NCBI GenBank assembly: GCA_951640195.1
Contig: OX621167.1
Span: 2,046,001 to 2,110,000 of the forward strand
Origin: Porpolomopsis calyptriformis
Taxonomy: Eukaryota; Basidiomycota; Agaricomycetes; Agaricales; Hygrophoraceae
Reading direction: 5' to 3'
DNA: 64,000 nt
Shown piece by piece: positions 54,701-64,000 of this stretch. Position numbers and translations under genes: made by a program. The stretch's first letter is position 1, and every line of letters begins with the position of its first letter. The notes under the pieces are model-generated. The model searched no databases and had not been told where the DNA came from. It worked only from the letters and a program-made list of their open reading frames with translations.

Positions 54701-56352
54701 GAGTGGGATCCCAGTCCAGAGCTGGGCCCGTACGGTATGAACGTGTGGGTCCCGATGCCCACCGCGCCGCTATCGGGGGGAGGTGCCAGGCCAGGACCGA
54801 CGGGTGGTATGGGATGCGCATGAGACGGCTCGAAAATCGCCGGGGAGTTGACTCGTCCGGTAGGACCCGAAATAGGGCGCGTTGGGGAGGGGGAGGCAAT
54901 GCGAGAGGTGGGACGGGAGGGGTGGCCGTGGACGAATTGAGTGTGGAATTGGGATTGAAAGTGTTGTTGAGGTTGAGACTGTGTTGGTGGTGGTGGTGGT
55001 GGTGGCGGTGGGGGCGGTGGTTGGGTTTGGGGCTGGGGCTGATGATGATGCTGTTGTTGTTGTTGAAGTGAACGATGTTGACTCTGTCCTTGATTCCGCC
55101 CCTCGCGTGATGGGTGAGTGAGTGAATGTGAATGTGTGGGAGGTGGGGGTGGGAGAGAAGGATGACTCGAGTGCGGAGGGTGCAAATGGATGTGGTGCGG
55201 GTGAGGGTGGAGAGAAGGGTGTGATGGGTGCGGTGGATGTGCAAGTCCGTGCGGCATTCCTAAGGTAATCGTTCCATGAGGGTGGGTATGACCATGACCG
55301 GGAGGGGGCAGGTTAGGATTTGAACTGAGAGAGGTGGAGGGGGGGTTGGTATGCTGCAAGACGAGAAGCTCCGTTGGGGTGTGCGTGCGGGGAGAAGACC
55401 TGCCTTGAGGGGCGGAAGCGACTGAGACAGGTAGCAATGGCTTGATGCCTCGTGAAGAGGGAGGGGCACGGAGGGCATCTATATCCTCTCTGTCTCTCTC
55501 ACACTCACGCTCGCGGAGGTCTTTCTCGCGAAACTCCCTGTCTCTGTCACGGTCAAATAGGTCCTTCTCGCGGATCCACTCGCGTTCCCTATCTCTTTCT
55601 CTATCTCTCAGTAGCGGGTCACGCTCGCGAGGATGTCCCCAATCTCTGTCCCTGTCTCGGTCACGGTCCCATTCGCCCTCTTCACGTTCGTCAGCTTTCT
55701 TGGGAGCGGCCCTGGAGAGGATGGGTCTGGTACTAGTTCCGGTGGCACTGGGAGCACTCATACGCAAGCCAGAAAGAGAGTCTCTACGGGGGGTTGGAGA
55801 AGAGAGTGAGTCTCGATCACGATCGTCCACTGTGAAAGAGGGTCAGGGTCACGTGAATAAGGAGGGGGATTGTCATTTGGGCTGACGGATAGGTTTTCGA
55901 GCATGAATTTCTCTTTCTCTTTCTCGCTCCCTTTTTTCCCATTCCCTTTCTCGGTCTCTCCGCTCTGACTCGCGGATCATGGCGATGTCGTGGTCGGCCT
56001 GCCAGTCGAGATAGGCCAAGGGTCGTTCACGGTCGCGCCGGTCGAGCAAGGACCCCGAACCTTTCTGAGCGGGACCCCAGGTGGATGTGGAGGGGTGGAG
56101 GGGATCGTGTGGACGGAGAGAGGCCATGGCGGGAGAGGAGATGGACTGTATCGGTGGCGATGTGAAGGGGAGGTGGTGGTAGTGAGGAGTGGCGGTTGTG
56201 ACTGGGGTGGGATAGAGAGGAAGGGTTGTGATTGGATGGTAGACATCCTGCTGAGGGAGGGGAGGTGAATCAGTTTTTTGTTGCTGCTGTTGCTGTTGCT
56301 CTTGAGTCCTTTTCTCCGAAGGTGAGTCTTGTAAGAGAGCGGCGACATTCAT
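51723..56352 (-). CDS. rxt3: Rxt3-type histone deacetylase complex protein
   Basis: ATG at 56352 (MNVAALLQDSPSEKRTQ). A long low-complexity N-terminal half has poly-Q, RD/RE/ER charged dipeptide runs, a His/Pro-rich stretch, a poly-P run and HHHHHHHHH. The conserved Rxt3 region starts at VHLGTYVYPRTPFPYFFPLD and, after a KEKEKEKDKE insert, gives TIIVPQRFLPLDKPERPQIW, RVRRVYTDDSNLFLCALHSG WVTWSGLWKAH, SGIEILKAEFVE, RNRAQRLLEYGER, NAIPLYTILEES and, across the final intron, HAGFKYDSDVLKALM. A Pro/Ser/Thr-rich C-terminal tail of more than 350 residues ends KGPLRR. Rxt3 is a subunit of the Rpd3L deacetylase complex. Antisense frames over the repeats are not genes. Confidence 0.88.
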
Positions 56353-56452
56353 GATGGAATCTAAAAAAAATTATTATTATTTATTTATTATTTATTTTAT
56401 TATTTTTATTTGGTTCGGACGATCACACGATCGAAATCTGAGATTCATTCAT

Positions 56453-57421
56453 TCATCGACTATACGGTGGTGCTGGTTCAACAGTTGGGCTCGAGGCTAT
56501 AGCCGTATACGCTCGTCCACTCGACTCGCTCGCTGGTGCAACAGCAGCACTCTGTCTACCCACATCTGCCTGTGGCTCACCGGTGCCATCCTGCGGCGTT
56601 GGCTCGATCACACTCGGAGGGCGTTGTTTCTCGCCACGAGGTGGGGGATTAGCCAGAGGAACAAACGCCGTGGGTGCATATTGTCTTTCTTCATCCGCTC
56701 TCTGCTTCCTTCTTCGACGCTGCACTAAACGTCAGTCAATGAACCAAACACCTTTCACTTCACGTACGATAAGGAACAGGCAAAGCAGACCCAGACCAAC
56801 GAGGCCAACAAGCGTAGCGGCTACACCACCTACGATAATACCGCTGTTCAATTCCGCCCGCTGAGTAGAGGAACCACTCGTGCTGATGGCCGCTCCCCCA
56901 CTCGTCGAACTAGAGACAATAATAACGGATGTAACCGTCTCAATCGCTCACATTAATACCATCCACGAACAGCGGTGGGGAGAAAACTCACTGGGGTTGG
57001 TAGGATCGACGATTGGATACCGCTGCTGACACTGCTGATGCTGATGCTGCTGCTGCCACTGCTGCTACTGCCGCTACTACTGCCGCTACTACCGCTACTA
57101 CCGCTACCACCACTAGGTGGCGGTATCACATTAGTGAAAGTGGGTATGATCGGGTTCGTCACTACTGATGCTGAAGCGACAATAGTAACTGGGTTTGGCT
57201 GGCCTGTGTACGTTAGACCCAAATTCAATAGGATGGAAAGTAATTTTACCTGGTATATTGACAGTAATAGTTTGGGGTGGCAGAGTCACGGTGGGGCCAA
57301 AGTCCTCACTAGACATGAACCCATTGGGAACGAAAGGGCTTCCCGAGAAGGATTGGGTGTTCGGACGGGATGGCCCAGGCCCTCCGTCCGACCGCTTCGA
57401 TAAACGGAAACGATTGAACAT
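56453..57421 (-). CDS. Single-pass membrane protein with Ser/Gly-rich ectodomain
   Basis: ATG at 57421 (MFNRFRLSKRSDGG). After PPQTITVNIPG an intron is removed and the chain continues GQPNPVTIVASASVVTNPII, a Gly/Ser-repeat stretch (SGSSGSSGSSSGSS), then a membrane helix (about GIIVGGVAATLVGLVGLGLL CLFLIV) followed by RRRRKQRADEERQYAP and a Pro-rich cytoplasmic tail ending PPYSR. The Ser-rich ectodomain, a helix and a basic stop-transfer patch are typical of fungal cell-surface sensor-like proteins. No signal peptide is seen at this ATG, so an upstream exon may be missing. Specific function unknown. Confidence 0.65.
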
Positions 57422-57835
57422 CGTCTGTAGAAAACGCTAAAGGTTGAAAGGAGTGTGGGTCGGGCTGATGCTCAAAGTGAAGGATAGAGAACCATATATC
57501 ATAGCCTCCGCGATGGTGCCTTCTGTCTGACGTGACCATCCCTGAGAAATCAGCTATGATCGTATCAATCCACCGTAAAATGGGACATATATGGACCGTA
57601 CCCCATCTTGTGTAGTAAGCGGCAGAAACCAATGTCATATGCTGCAAACAGCCGAAGAAGAGATGGGAGATGGGAAACTGAAATTACTCAGAAATGGGAT
57701 ATACCTGGAGTCCGATGTGCCCTGCCTTCATATCAAACCCCTGATACATGTATGAGCCTTGACAGTTACTGTATTCAAACGGCCTCCTCCGCCCGCAAGG
57801 CTATCAACCCGTGCCAGTCACACCCTGTCACGATC
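57422..57835. other. No gene seen (414 bp); likely divergent promoter
   Basis: Lies between the start of the membrane protein (-) and the start of the F-box gene (+). An open minus frame at 57309-57647 has no recognisable feature, though it could hide a 5' exon of the membrane protein. Confidence 0.45.
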
Positions 57836-59551
57836 ATGGCTTTAACAATACCAGAAGATGTAATTTTCGAAATCGCAAGCTTCCTGTCTTCGCCGGCTGA
57901 TATTCTCAGCTTGAGTTTAACGGTGAGCAGGTGCCAAATGTCCGAGGTAGAGTAAAAGAACCACTGAAAGTCTGTTATTTTAGTCATCTCAAATCCGTCA
58001 CAGTCTGCGATGGATGCTTTATGCATCTATCGATCTCAACACCAATCATATCTGCAAAGCCACATTGGAACTCTTGGACCAACACCCCGAGATCGCCCGT
58101 TTTGTCAAATCACTCGCCGTCCGTCCAAATCAGCGCAACTGGGCGAAATATGAACCTGTACTTCCAGATGCATGGGTCATGCAGATGATCGAACGGGTCG
58201 CTTGCAAACTTACCTCCCTCCACACCTTCATTTGGGGTGGCTCGGACATGGCCAGCGATGCTATGTGGACGGCATTGCGAAACTCGTGAGTTTTCACGCT
58301 CCCGCTGCTTATCATAGCAGCTCACACCCCTTCGCAATGAGTTGTCCACAACTACAGAACATTGCCAGTACAGTAATAGAGTCATCTTTAATGCCTGGCA
58401 GTGAAGTGCATCTTCCATTGAACTTGTCATCGTCAATGTGTTATTATTGACATCAGGGACCACCAGTTTTTTGCCTTTAGTAACCTCACTGGATTTTCCT
58501 TGACCATCACTATTGGTCTCCGTACGTGCAGCACTGCTACGATGCTCAAACGTATAATATCTTCCCTTCTTTCTAGGATACTCCGCGTTTGTACCCATGC
58601 ATCTCCCACTCCGCATGTGGGACATGCTCTCTAACAGATGCCCCCATCTGCGCGACCTTTCCATTTCCATCTCCCAGATCTGTCGCGGTAAATTCGATCT
58701 TTCGCCGTTAACTCGTTGCCAGTGGCCCCACCTGCGTGGCTTGACATTAGATGGCGATTGGCACCAGTCCGATGTCATCGATCTTTTGTCGGTCACCTCG
58801 CAGCAGGCTCGGGACGGCTTGGAATCCCTGTCCGTTCCGACCTCACAACTCTTGAGCCTTTGTTCCAATACCCCTGCTGGCGCCATGGAGCTCGCACTCC
58901 TTCGGCATCTCAAGATCAGATGCGATGGTTATCTTGATAACTCGGCCGAATTGTGCAATGCATTCTGGCGTTTACCCTCGCTACAATCACTCAGCATGAC
59001 CCTTCGAATCGATAAGGCGCGAATTGGAAAAAGCAAGCTTTCTGACCTGTTCACGTCCTGCTCTCATGTCTCTCATCTAGAACTATTCATATATGGCCTA
59101 ATCGTGAGTCCCTTTTTTTTCCAGAAATGAAACTTCACTCTCATGTCACATTCACACATGGTACGCTCGATACAATTAGGATGACACAGATCTTGCCATT
59201 ATGCTCCGCATCCTGACAAGACTTGAATCGCTCATCCTAATCACAGATAATCACTTCAAAACCGTACGTAGCATGCTCGACGGTGCGATTGCGATATTCC
59301 AACACTGCCCGAGCTTGCGACACCTCAAGCTCAAGCGTGGCATCTGGTGGTCCGCTCCCGAGGTCATCTCGGTAGAGCATGTGGGCACCTACGCGCTCAC
59401 GTTGGATGATAACGCCCGGCCGGATTCGCTGTCGGTGCGTGAGCGCAGTGTTCGACCTGTATCTAACTTTTCAATAAACAGTAGTATTCTTGAGTATGAA
59501 TCTGGTCTTTTCTCTCACTGGTATACGTATCCTTTTCCGCGGTACAGATGA
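57836..59551 (+). CDS. F-box/LRR-like protein
   Basis: ATG at 57836: MALTIPEDVIFEIASFLSSP ADILSLSLT, intron with GTGAGC donor, then SSQIRHSLRWMLYASIDLNT. This is an F-box followed by a short helix. Later exons carry LELLDQHPEIARFVKSLAVR, LTSLHTFIWGG, LRMWDMLSNRCPHLRDLSIS, WPHLRGLTLDGDWHQSDVID, LRHLKIRCDGYLDNSAELCN, LPSLQSLSM and LKLKRGIWW, a loose leucine-rich pattern. It ends FSHWYTYPFPRYR at 59551. Likely an SCF substrate receptor. About four introns of roughly 60-100 bp; the stretch 58290-58590 is not well resolved. It has a decayed copy 2.5 kb downstream. Confidence 0.72.
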
Positions 59552-60379
59552 TGGTAGTGATCAAGATATATTTGGTTACCATTGTAATTTTAATGTATGG
59601 ATATTTTATGGATCCATCTGGGGACATTTGACATCAGCCCTGCTTCGCATAGTGCCGAGTGAGTTGGTCCACCAATAACTGTGGTAATGGTTGCACTTCG
59701 ACCTGTAGTTTTCGCTAGTCAGATCACCTTTGTGAATCTGTCTGGCTCCACATGCGTCCAAACAGTGTCCAGAAAAATGGGTGGTTAAAGGGGAAACAAA
59801 GTTGAGACATCCTCCGCAAGAAAACTGGACGTGGTGCTGCTGGGTGCTGCTAGCGAGGTGGAGTGCTGAAAGGGATGATCATCCCTATTTTCTTCGTCGT
59901 AGCTGGTTGCTATTATCCCTGTCGTCACCACCTCTGACTGAATTGGTACGACATATCCAAGATTGTAACACACCTCCTGAGCCTCTGTTGTCAAAGTGCG
60001 TATGATGTGAGGCTAGCGCGATGGCCTTTGCCTTTCAGAATAATCCACATTGGTTTTGGGTGCATTACCCGGGTGCCTTTCATTGGTTGATTTCAGGGAT
60101 GAGAGGTTGGTTGAAGCGGTTGTAACCAACGCGCTCATTAGTCATACAATTCTCATCCATCACACCATTCATTCATTGAATATAACACCAATCGCAGCAT
60201 TGTGAACCCGGCCAGGCGTGCAGAGCGTCACTAATCTATTCTTCATCAGTCAAGTTAGTCAGTCCAGTGATCAGACCGGCTCATCTAAAAATGCCCTCAT
60301 TAGATCCTTTTACATCACGTCAAACTGCTCCTCCATAGTCAGAGACCCAGACAACCGAGTATGAAGACAGGCGTCCAAG
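59552..60379. other. No gene seen (828 bp)
   Basis: Spacer between the F-box gene and its decayed copy. Short frames only. Confidence 0.5.
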
Positions 60380-61983
60380 CTTTTGCTTCGCGGATTGTCT
60401 CAAAATCATCAGGACCAAGTCTCTCCCTCTTTTCATACCAGACCACATTCTCGAAATCGCACACTATTTGTCTTCACCCGCAGATATCCTCAGTTTGAGT
60501 TTAACGGTGAGTAGATGCTATATTTATGGGAAAGAGTGGGTAACAACTGAGTGTCAAGATCTCCGCAGTCATTTCGGATACATTGTCCTCTTAGACGGAT
60601 GTTATACGCATCTATTGAGCTTGACACCATGCTAGAACACTGGGTGACGGAGATGGTCGGAAGGATGGCTGGAATCTCACCTCCCTTGAGACTTTCATTT
60701 GGGATGGTTTACTGATGGGCAGCGACGATATGTGGATGGCGTTACAGAGCTCGTGAGATTTAGCACAGGGCGCTTTTGCCGATTTTATCTCATGACTGTT
60801 ACAACAGTTGTCCACAATTGCGGAACATTTCTAGCACAATGCCAACGTCACGTATTCCGCTCTCTGGTGAGGTATATCTCCTCAGTGAACCAGTTGTCAT
60901 CAGCGCATCATTGACACTAAAATTCACTAGCTTTTCTCTTTTGATAATCTGACTGGATTTCCCTTGATCATCATTCCTGACTCCTGTAAGTACGGCACTA
61001 TGATGATCCGCAAGATACAGTCTTTGACGTTTTCTTTCTTTCAAGCAAATACTTTCTGGAGCCGCTGGATCTCCTGTTTCGCATGTGGGATATGCTCATT
61101 ATGAGATGTCATGACCTGCGTGAACTATCTCTCACCTCTAAGCACTTGCCGATGGTCTCGCTTACGTGCCTTGAAATTGGACGGGAATTGGCATGAGTCT
61201 AATCATTCCCCTTTGTCAGCCACTTTTATGCACGCCCAAAGTCACTTAGAATGCCTTTTCCTCCCCACCCCGCACTTCTTGAACCGTTATTCCAACACTC
61301 TTGCTGGTGCTACCAGGCCCGTCTATCTCCAACATCTCAAGCTCACACCCGATAGCTATCCTGACAACTCAGCCGAAGTGTGCATCGGCATCTGAAATTT
61401 GCCCTCACTACACTCGCTCAGCCTCTGCTTCCGATTTGAAGACTACACGGAAAAAAGAGACTGACAGGGCCAGACTTTCTGAGTTGTTCTCATCCTGCTC
61501 GAACATCTCCCATCTTTGACCCACTTCCTGACGACGTGAGTTCCCGTTGCTCAGATGAAACGCATGTAAAATTTAACATATAATGCTTTAGATTCTCTTG
61601 CATGTATTCCACATCCTGACCAAACTCGCCATGTTCTCGCTCATATTAACTCCCTCCTCCAGTAAAATGTATGGCATGGTCGCGATGCTGTCGCATTATT
61701 TCATAGGGGCTCAACAAGCTTGGAGTGCATCAAGCTCACGCATGCCAGATGGGAACATGACTTCTTTGATGATCCTTCTCGCTTAGGAGCGCAACGAGTT
61801 GGCACGTATGTGCTTGTCGCAGATAAGGATGGTCGACCCACTGCATTGTCTGTGCATGAGCGTGGCATCCAACTCCCGTTCCATTCATGCTTCCAGAAAA
61901 AGGGCAATAATATCCCTGAGCAAAAGGCAACCTTCTCCTCCCGCCGGTACATGCACCCCTTCCCTTGGTATAGGCTACAGTAA
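60380..61983 (+). pseudogene. Decayed tandem copy of the upstream F-box gene
   Basis: Blocks in the same order as 57836-59551 are recognisable but in shifting frames: IPDHILEIAHYLSSPADILS with the same GTGAG intron start (about 60432-60510), TFIWDG-like sequence near 60690, RMWDMLIMRCHDLRELSLTS (about 61080), LKLDGNWHESN (about 61170), LQHLKLTPDSYPDNSAEVCI followed by a stop (61395), LPSLHSLSLC and finally VGTYVLVADKDGRPTALSVH ERG...YMHPFPWY ending near 61983, parallel to VGTYALTLDDNARPDSLSVR ERS...YTYPFPRY of the intact gene. Multiple stops and frameshifts make it non-functional. Confidence 0.78.
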
Positions 61984-62382
61984 GCGGTATTCAATCCTTG
62001 ATAAAGACGTGCCCTAGGAACCATTTCCCTTCAAGCTCTTCTAGACGTGTTCCAGAGGGAGCTGGGTATACTGGGCACAGTACACTGGACGCTATATAGG
62101 TATATGTTGACAGGGTGTTCAAGCAACCTACATTCTGGTCTCATTCTCTGCGTGTTGTCGGTCTCTTTCTTTCTTTCTTTCCATCTTATCCTTCATTCTG
62201 AGCTTTCTCAACCACCAGTTGTCAGTCTAATGCTACACATATATTTGCTTCAAGATTCACCCTCTCTGCTGGTAGACGGAAATGTAATTTGTGTCTGCAG
62301 AAATACCTTTCGGACCGGACAGTCATATTCGACGGCGCTACTTTAAGGTTCAAGTTTTGAACTCAACAGCTCGCCTCAGCCA
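61984..62382. other. No gene seen (399 bp)
   Basis: Spacer before the BTB gene. It contains a short TTTC microsatellite near 62167-62180. Confidence 0.5.
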
Positions 62383-63368
62383 ATGGTGACAGATTTGACA
62401 GTCACCCCAGTGCGCAGCAGATGCCAGGAAAACACCAAGTCTCTGACCGTTGTGAGACTGTCTCCCTTGTTCCAGCTGAGAGTTATGGTCCAACTGATCA
62501 TCAACCAATCTGCAGGGAACGAACCTTCTTCAGATGTTACCTTTCGATCCAAGGATAATGTCCTATTCCGAGTCCATCGAAAGAATCTCGAATGCTTCTC
62601 TGAAGGTTTTGCTGCCGAGGGGACAATTTCATCTAGCGATGAAGTGATCCCACTTGAGGAGACTTCCGATGTCCTCGATCTGCTTTTCCAATACATGTAC
62701 AATCGACCTCCACCAGATCTGAAGAATGTCCCATTTGTAACTCTTGCAGGGTTGGCAGAAGCCGTAGAGAAGTATCAAGTCCTTGTTGCTACTGAAACCT
62801 GCAGAATGCACATGCAGTGCGTTGGTCATCCATTCGAGTTCAACTGTTATAATCGTGCTCACTGGCGATGGATGGTATTGTGGCAGGAATGCTATTGGTA
62901 CTCCACGTCATGTAATCCGAGTGTTGGAGTACTCAGTGAGACACCGACATACGGATGTCATAGACATGGCAGCCAGGGCAAGCATCAATCGTGATCTAGA
63001 GCGAGTTTTTGCAGAGACAACCAATTCACCACATGTTTTCATTGCATGGGTAAAAAAACTCTGTTTCTCTCATTGCATCAGCTGGATCTTACTTGATGCT
63101 GCCCCAGGTGAGATATAGAGAGCTCTGGCTGAATGCATTGAGAGATGCCTTCAGCCACCTGAAATATACGCACCCTTCCTATCGTTCCGAAGAGTGCCTA
63201 TCAAAGGCAGACACCCATGAATTGTTGCTCACAAATGGCTTGTTGGCGTTCAAGAATTTGAGGGGGTCCAGTGGAGAGTGCACTGATTGCAAAACTCAGA
63301 TTCGTCGGTGGTTCCAGCTAATGGATGCCAGAGTAAAACGTATCCCAAAGTTCAGTTCCTTGGTCTAG
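62383..63368 (+). CDS. BTB/POZ domain protein
   Basis: ATG at 62383. The BTB fold reads SSDVTFRSKDNVLFRVHRKN LECFSEGF, VIPLEETSDVLDLLFQYMYN RPPPD, LAGLAEAVEKYQVLVATETC RMHMQ. An intron follows, and then LEYSVRHRHTDVIDMAARAS INRDLERVF, PHVFIAW; after a second intron with GTAAAA donor comes VRYRELWLNALRDAFSHLKY, then CTDCKTQIRRWFQLMDARV KRIPKFSSLV and a stop at 63368. This BTB plus Cys-containing C-terminus layout is a large, expanded family in agaricomycetes. BTB proteins often act as Cullin-3 adaptors, but the role of this family is not established. Residues before SSDV are poorly supported; the true start could be later. Confidence 0.75.
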
Positions 63369-64000
63369 TGGGATTCCCAGACTGCGGAGGTTCTTAAGTT
63401 CTCAACGGACGATAAATTATAGGCAACCGACAGGGAATGAAAGTACGAGTCATCGCATCTTTCTTCGAATTGTATCATATGTAGTGGATGGGCAAAGCTA
63501 CTCATTCATGGATGGTTTTTTTCATTTATTGGGAGGTTTGGATTTGCTAAAGCCGTTGGAACACATCGTTTTGTAATAATTTGAATTGATAGTTTCATTC
63601 CGCACAGTAATGAGATACCTAAACCTGCCGCAAGCAACACAAGAAGGGTAATGGATGATTAGTGAAGGTACAAGATGCATGATTCCATGAACAGGGCACG
63701 CAACCATCAACCTTGACCAATGACTCCCCCCATCCTGCTTGCTCCAACGTCCAAACTGTCGCCTAGTTCCTTCTGTCATCCAACGACATCGCACTCATGA
63801 TGCCAAGGCAATGGGGTGGAGTAATCATTCGGCAACAGTGGAGGTAGAAGTGACGGTGGTCTTCTTGTTCCTCCTATGAGAGCAGTGGTGGTCATTCTCC
63901 TGGTGGAAAGGGGAGATGTCTCTACGGCGAGATAACAGGTGCAGGTTTGAAAGAAAAACAAAAAACGGGAGGGAACAAAGTTCCAAGGAGCACTGAGGGG
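63369..64000. other. No gene seen (632 bp)
   Basis: Nothing recognisable to the right edge; only short frames without family features. Confidence 0.5.

Noticed and set aside
53633..55885. Long plus-strand frames rich in Ser/Leu/Arg opposite the Rxt3 gene
   Set aside because: They are complements of the RD/RE, KE, His and Pro runs of Rxt3. The minus strand carries the conserved domain.

Overview
This window is nuclear DNA of a filamentous basidiomycete, most likely a mushroom-forming agaricomycete. The evidence is many introns of about 45-60 bp with GT-AG ends, fungal gene families (Cdm1/POLD4, ALG5, Yrb2/RanBP3, Snt2, Doa4-type USP, Rxt3, Msd1/SSX2IP), a multi-TM hybrid histidine kinase, a NACHT-ankyrin NLR, degenerate F-box and BTB proteins, chromodomain Ty3/gypsy elements and a hAT transposon. 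No prokaryotic signal, CRISPR array, rRNA or tRNA gene was seen. The species cannot be fixed from sequence alone.

1-16.6 kb is a nested transposon stack that can be resolved from its target-site duplications. A decayed plus-strand gypsy element (A) was hit by a minus-strand gypsy element (D, entering from the left edge). It was hit again by a full-length minus-strand gypsy element (B, 2952-12024, TSD TCGAC), and a hAT transposon (12532-16508, 8-bp TSD GTAATGTC) landed at its 3' LTR boundary. Element B was itself hit by a small non-autonomous LTR element (C, 3743-5548, identical 173-bp LTRs) and by a copy of its own family that left a solo LTR (8232-8642, TSD GCAAT). Several of the frame-breaking mutations in this stack look like CGA to TGA changes.

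17-29 kb: a broken GNAT acetyltransferase next to the transposons, then DNA polymerase delta subunit 4 (-), an F-box protein (+), dolichyl-phosphate glucosyltransferase ALG5 (-), a RanBP3/Yrb2-type Ran-binding protein (-) and a long hybrid histidine kinase (-). The kinase's phospho-acceptor histidine lies in a 14-nt micro-exon followed by an apparent AT-AC intron. 29.0-30.8 kb has no gene I can support.

30.8-42.6 kb: an unidentified membrane protein (-), the chromatin reader Snt2 (+), a rhodanese-USP deubiquitinase of the Doa4 class (-) and an Msd1/SSX2IP-type spindle-pole coiled-coil protein (+).

42.9-49 kb is the most unusual accessory stretch. A broken gene joins a coiled N-terminal region, a protein kinase domain and a fucose-lectin-like region. 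It is divergently paired with a NACHT NLR carrying 16 near-identical 34-residue ankyrin repeats, interrupted by one TGA.

49.5-64 kb: a protein built from six consecutive ubiquitin-like (beta-grasp) domains, each on its own exon with every intron in phase 1; the Rxt3 histone-deacetylase-complex protein; a single-pass Ser/Gly-rich membrane protein; an F-box/LRR-like gene with a decayed tandem copy; and a BTB/POZ protein. The poly-UBL gene, the micro-exon/AT-AC intron and the nested transposon history are the points most worth checking.
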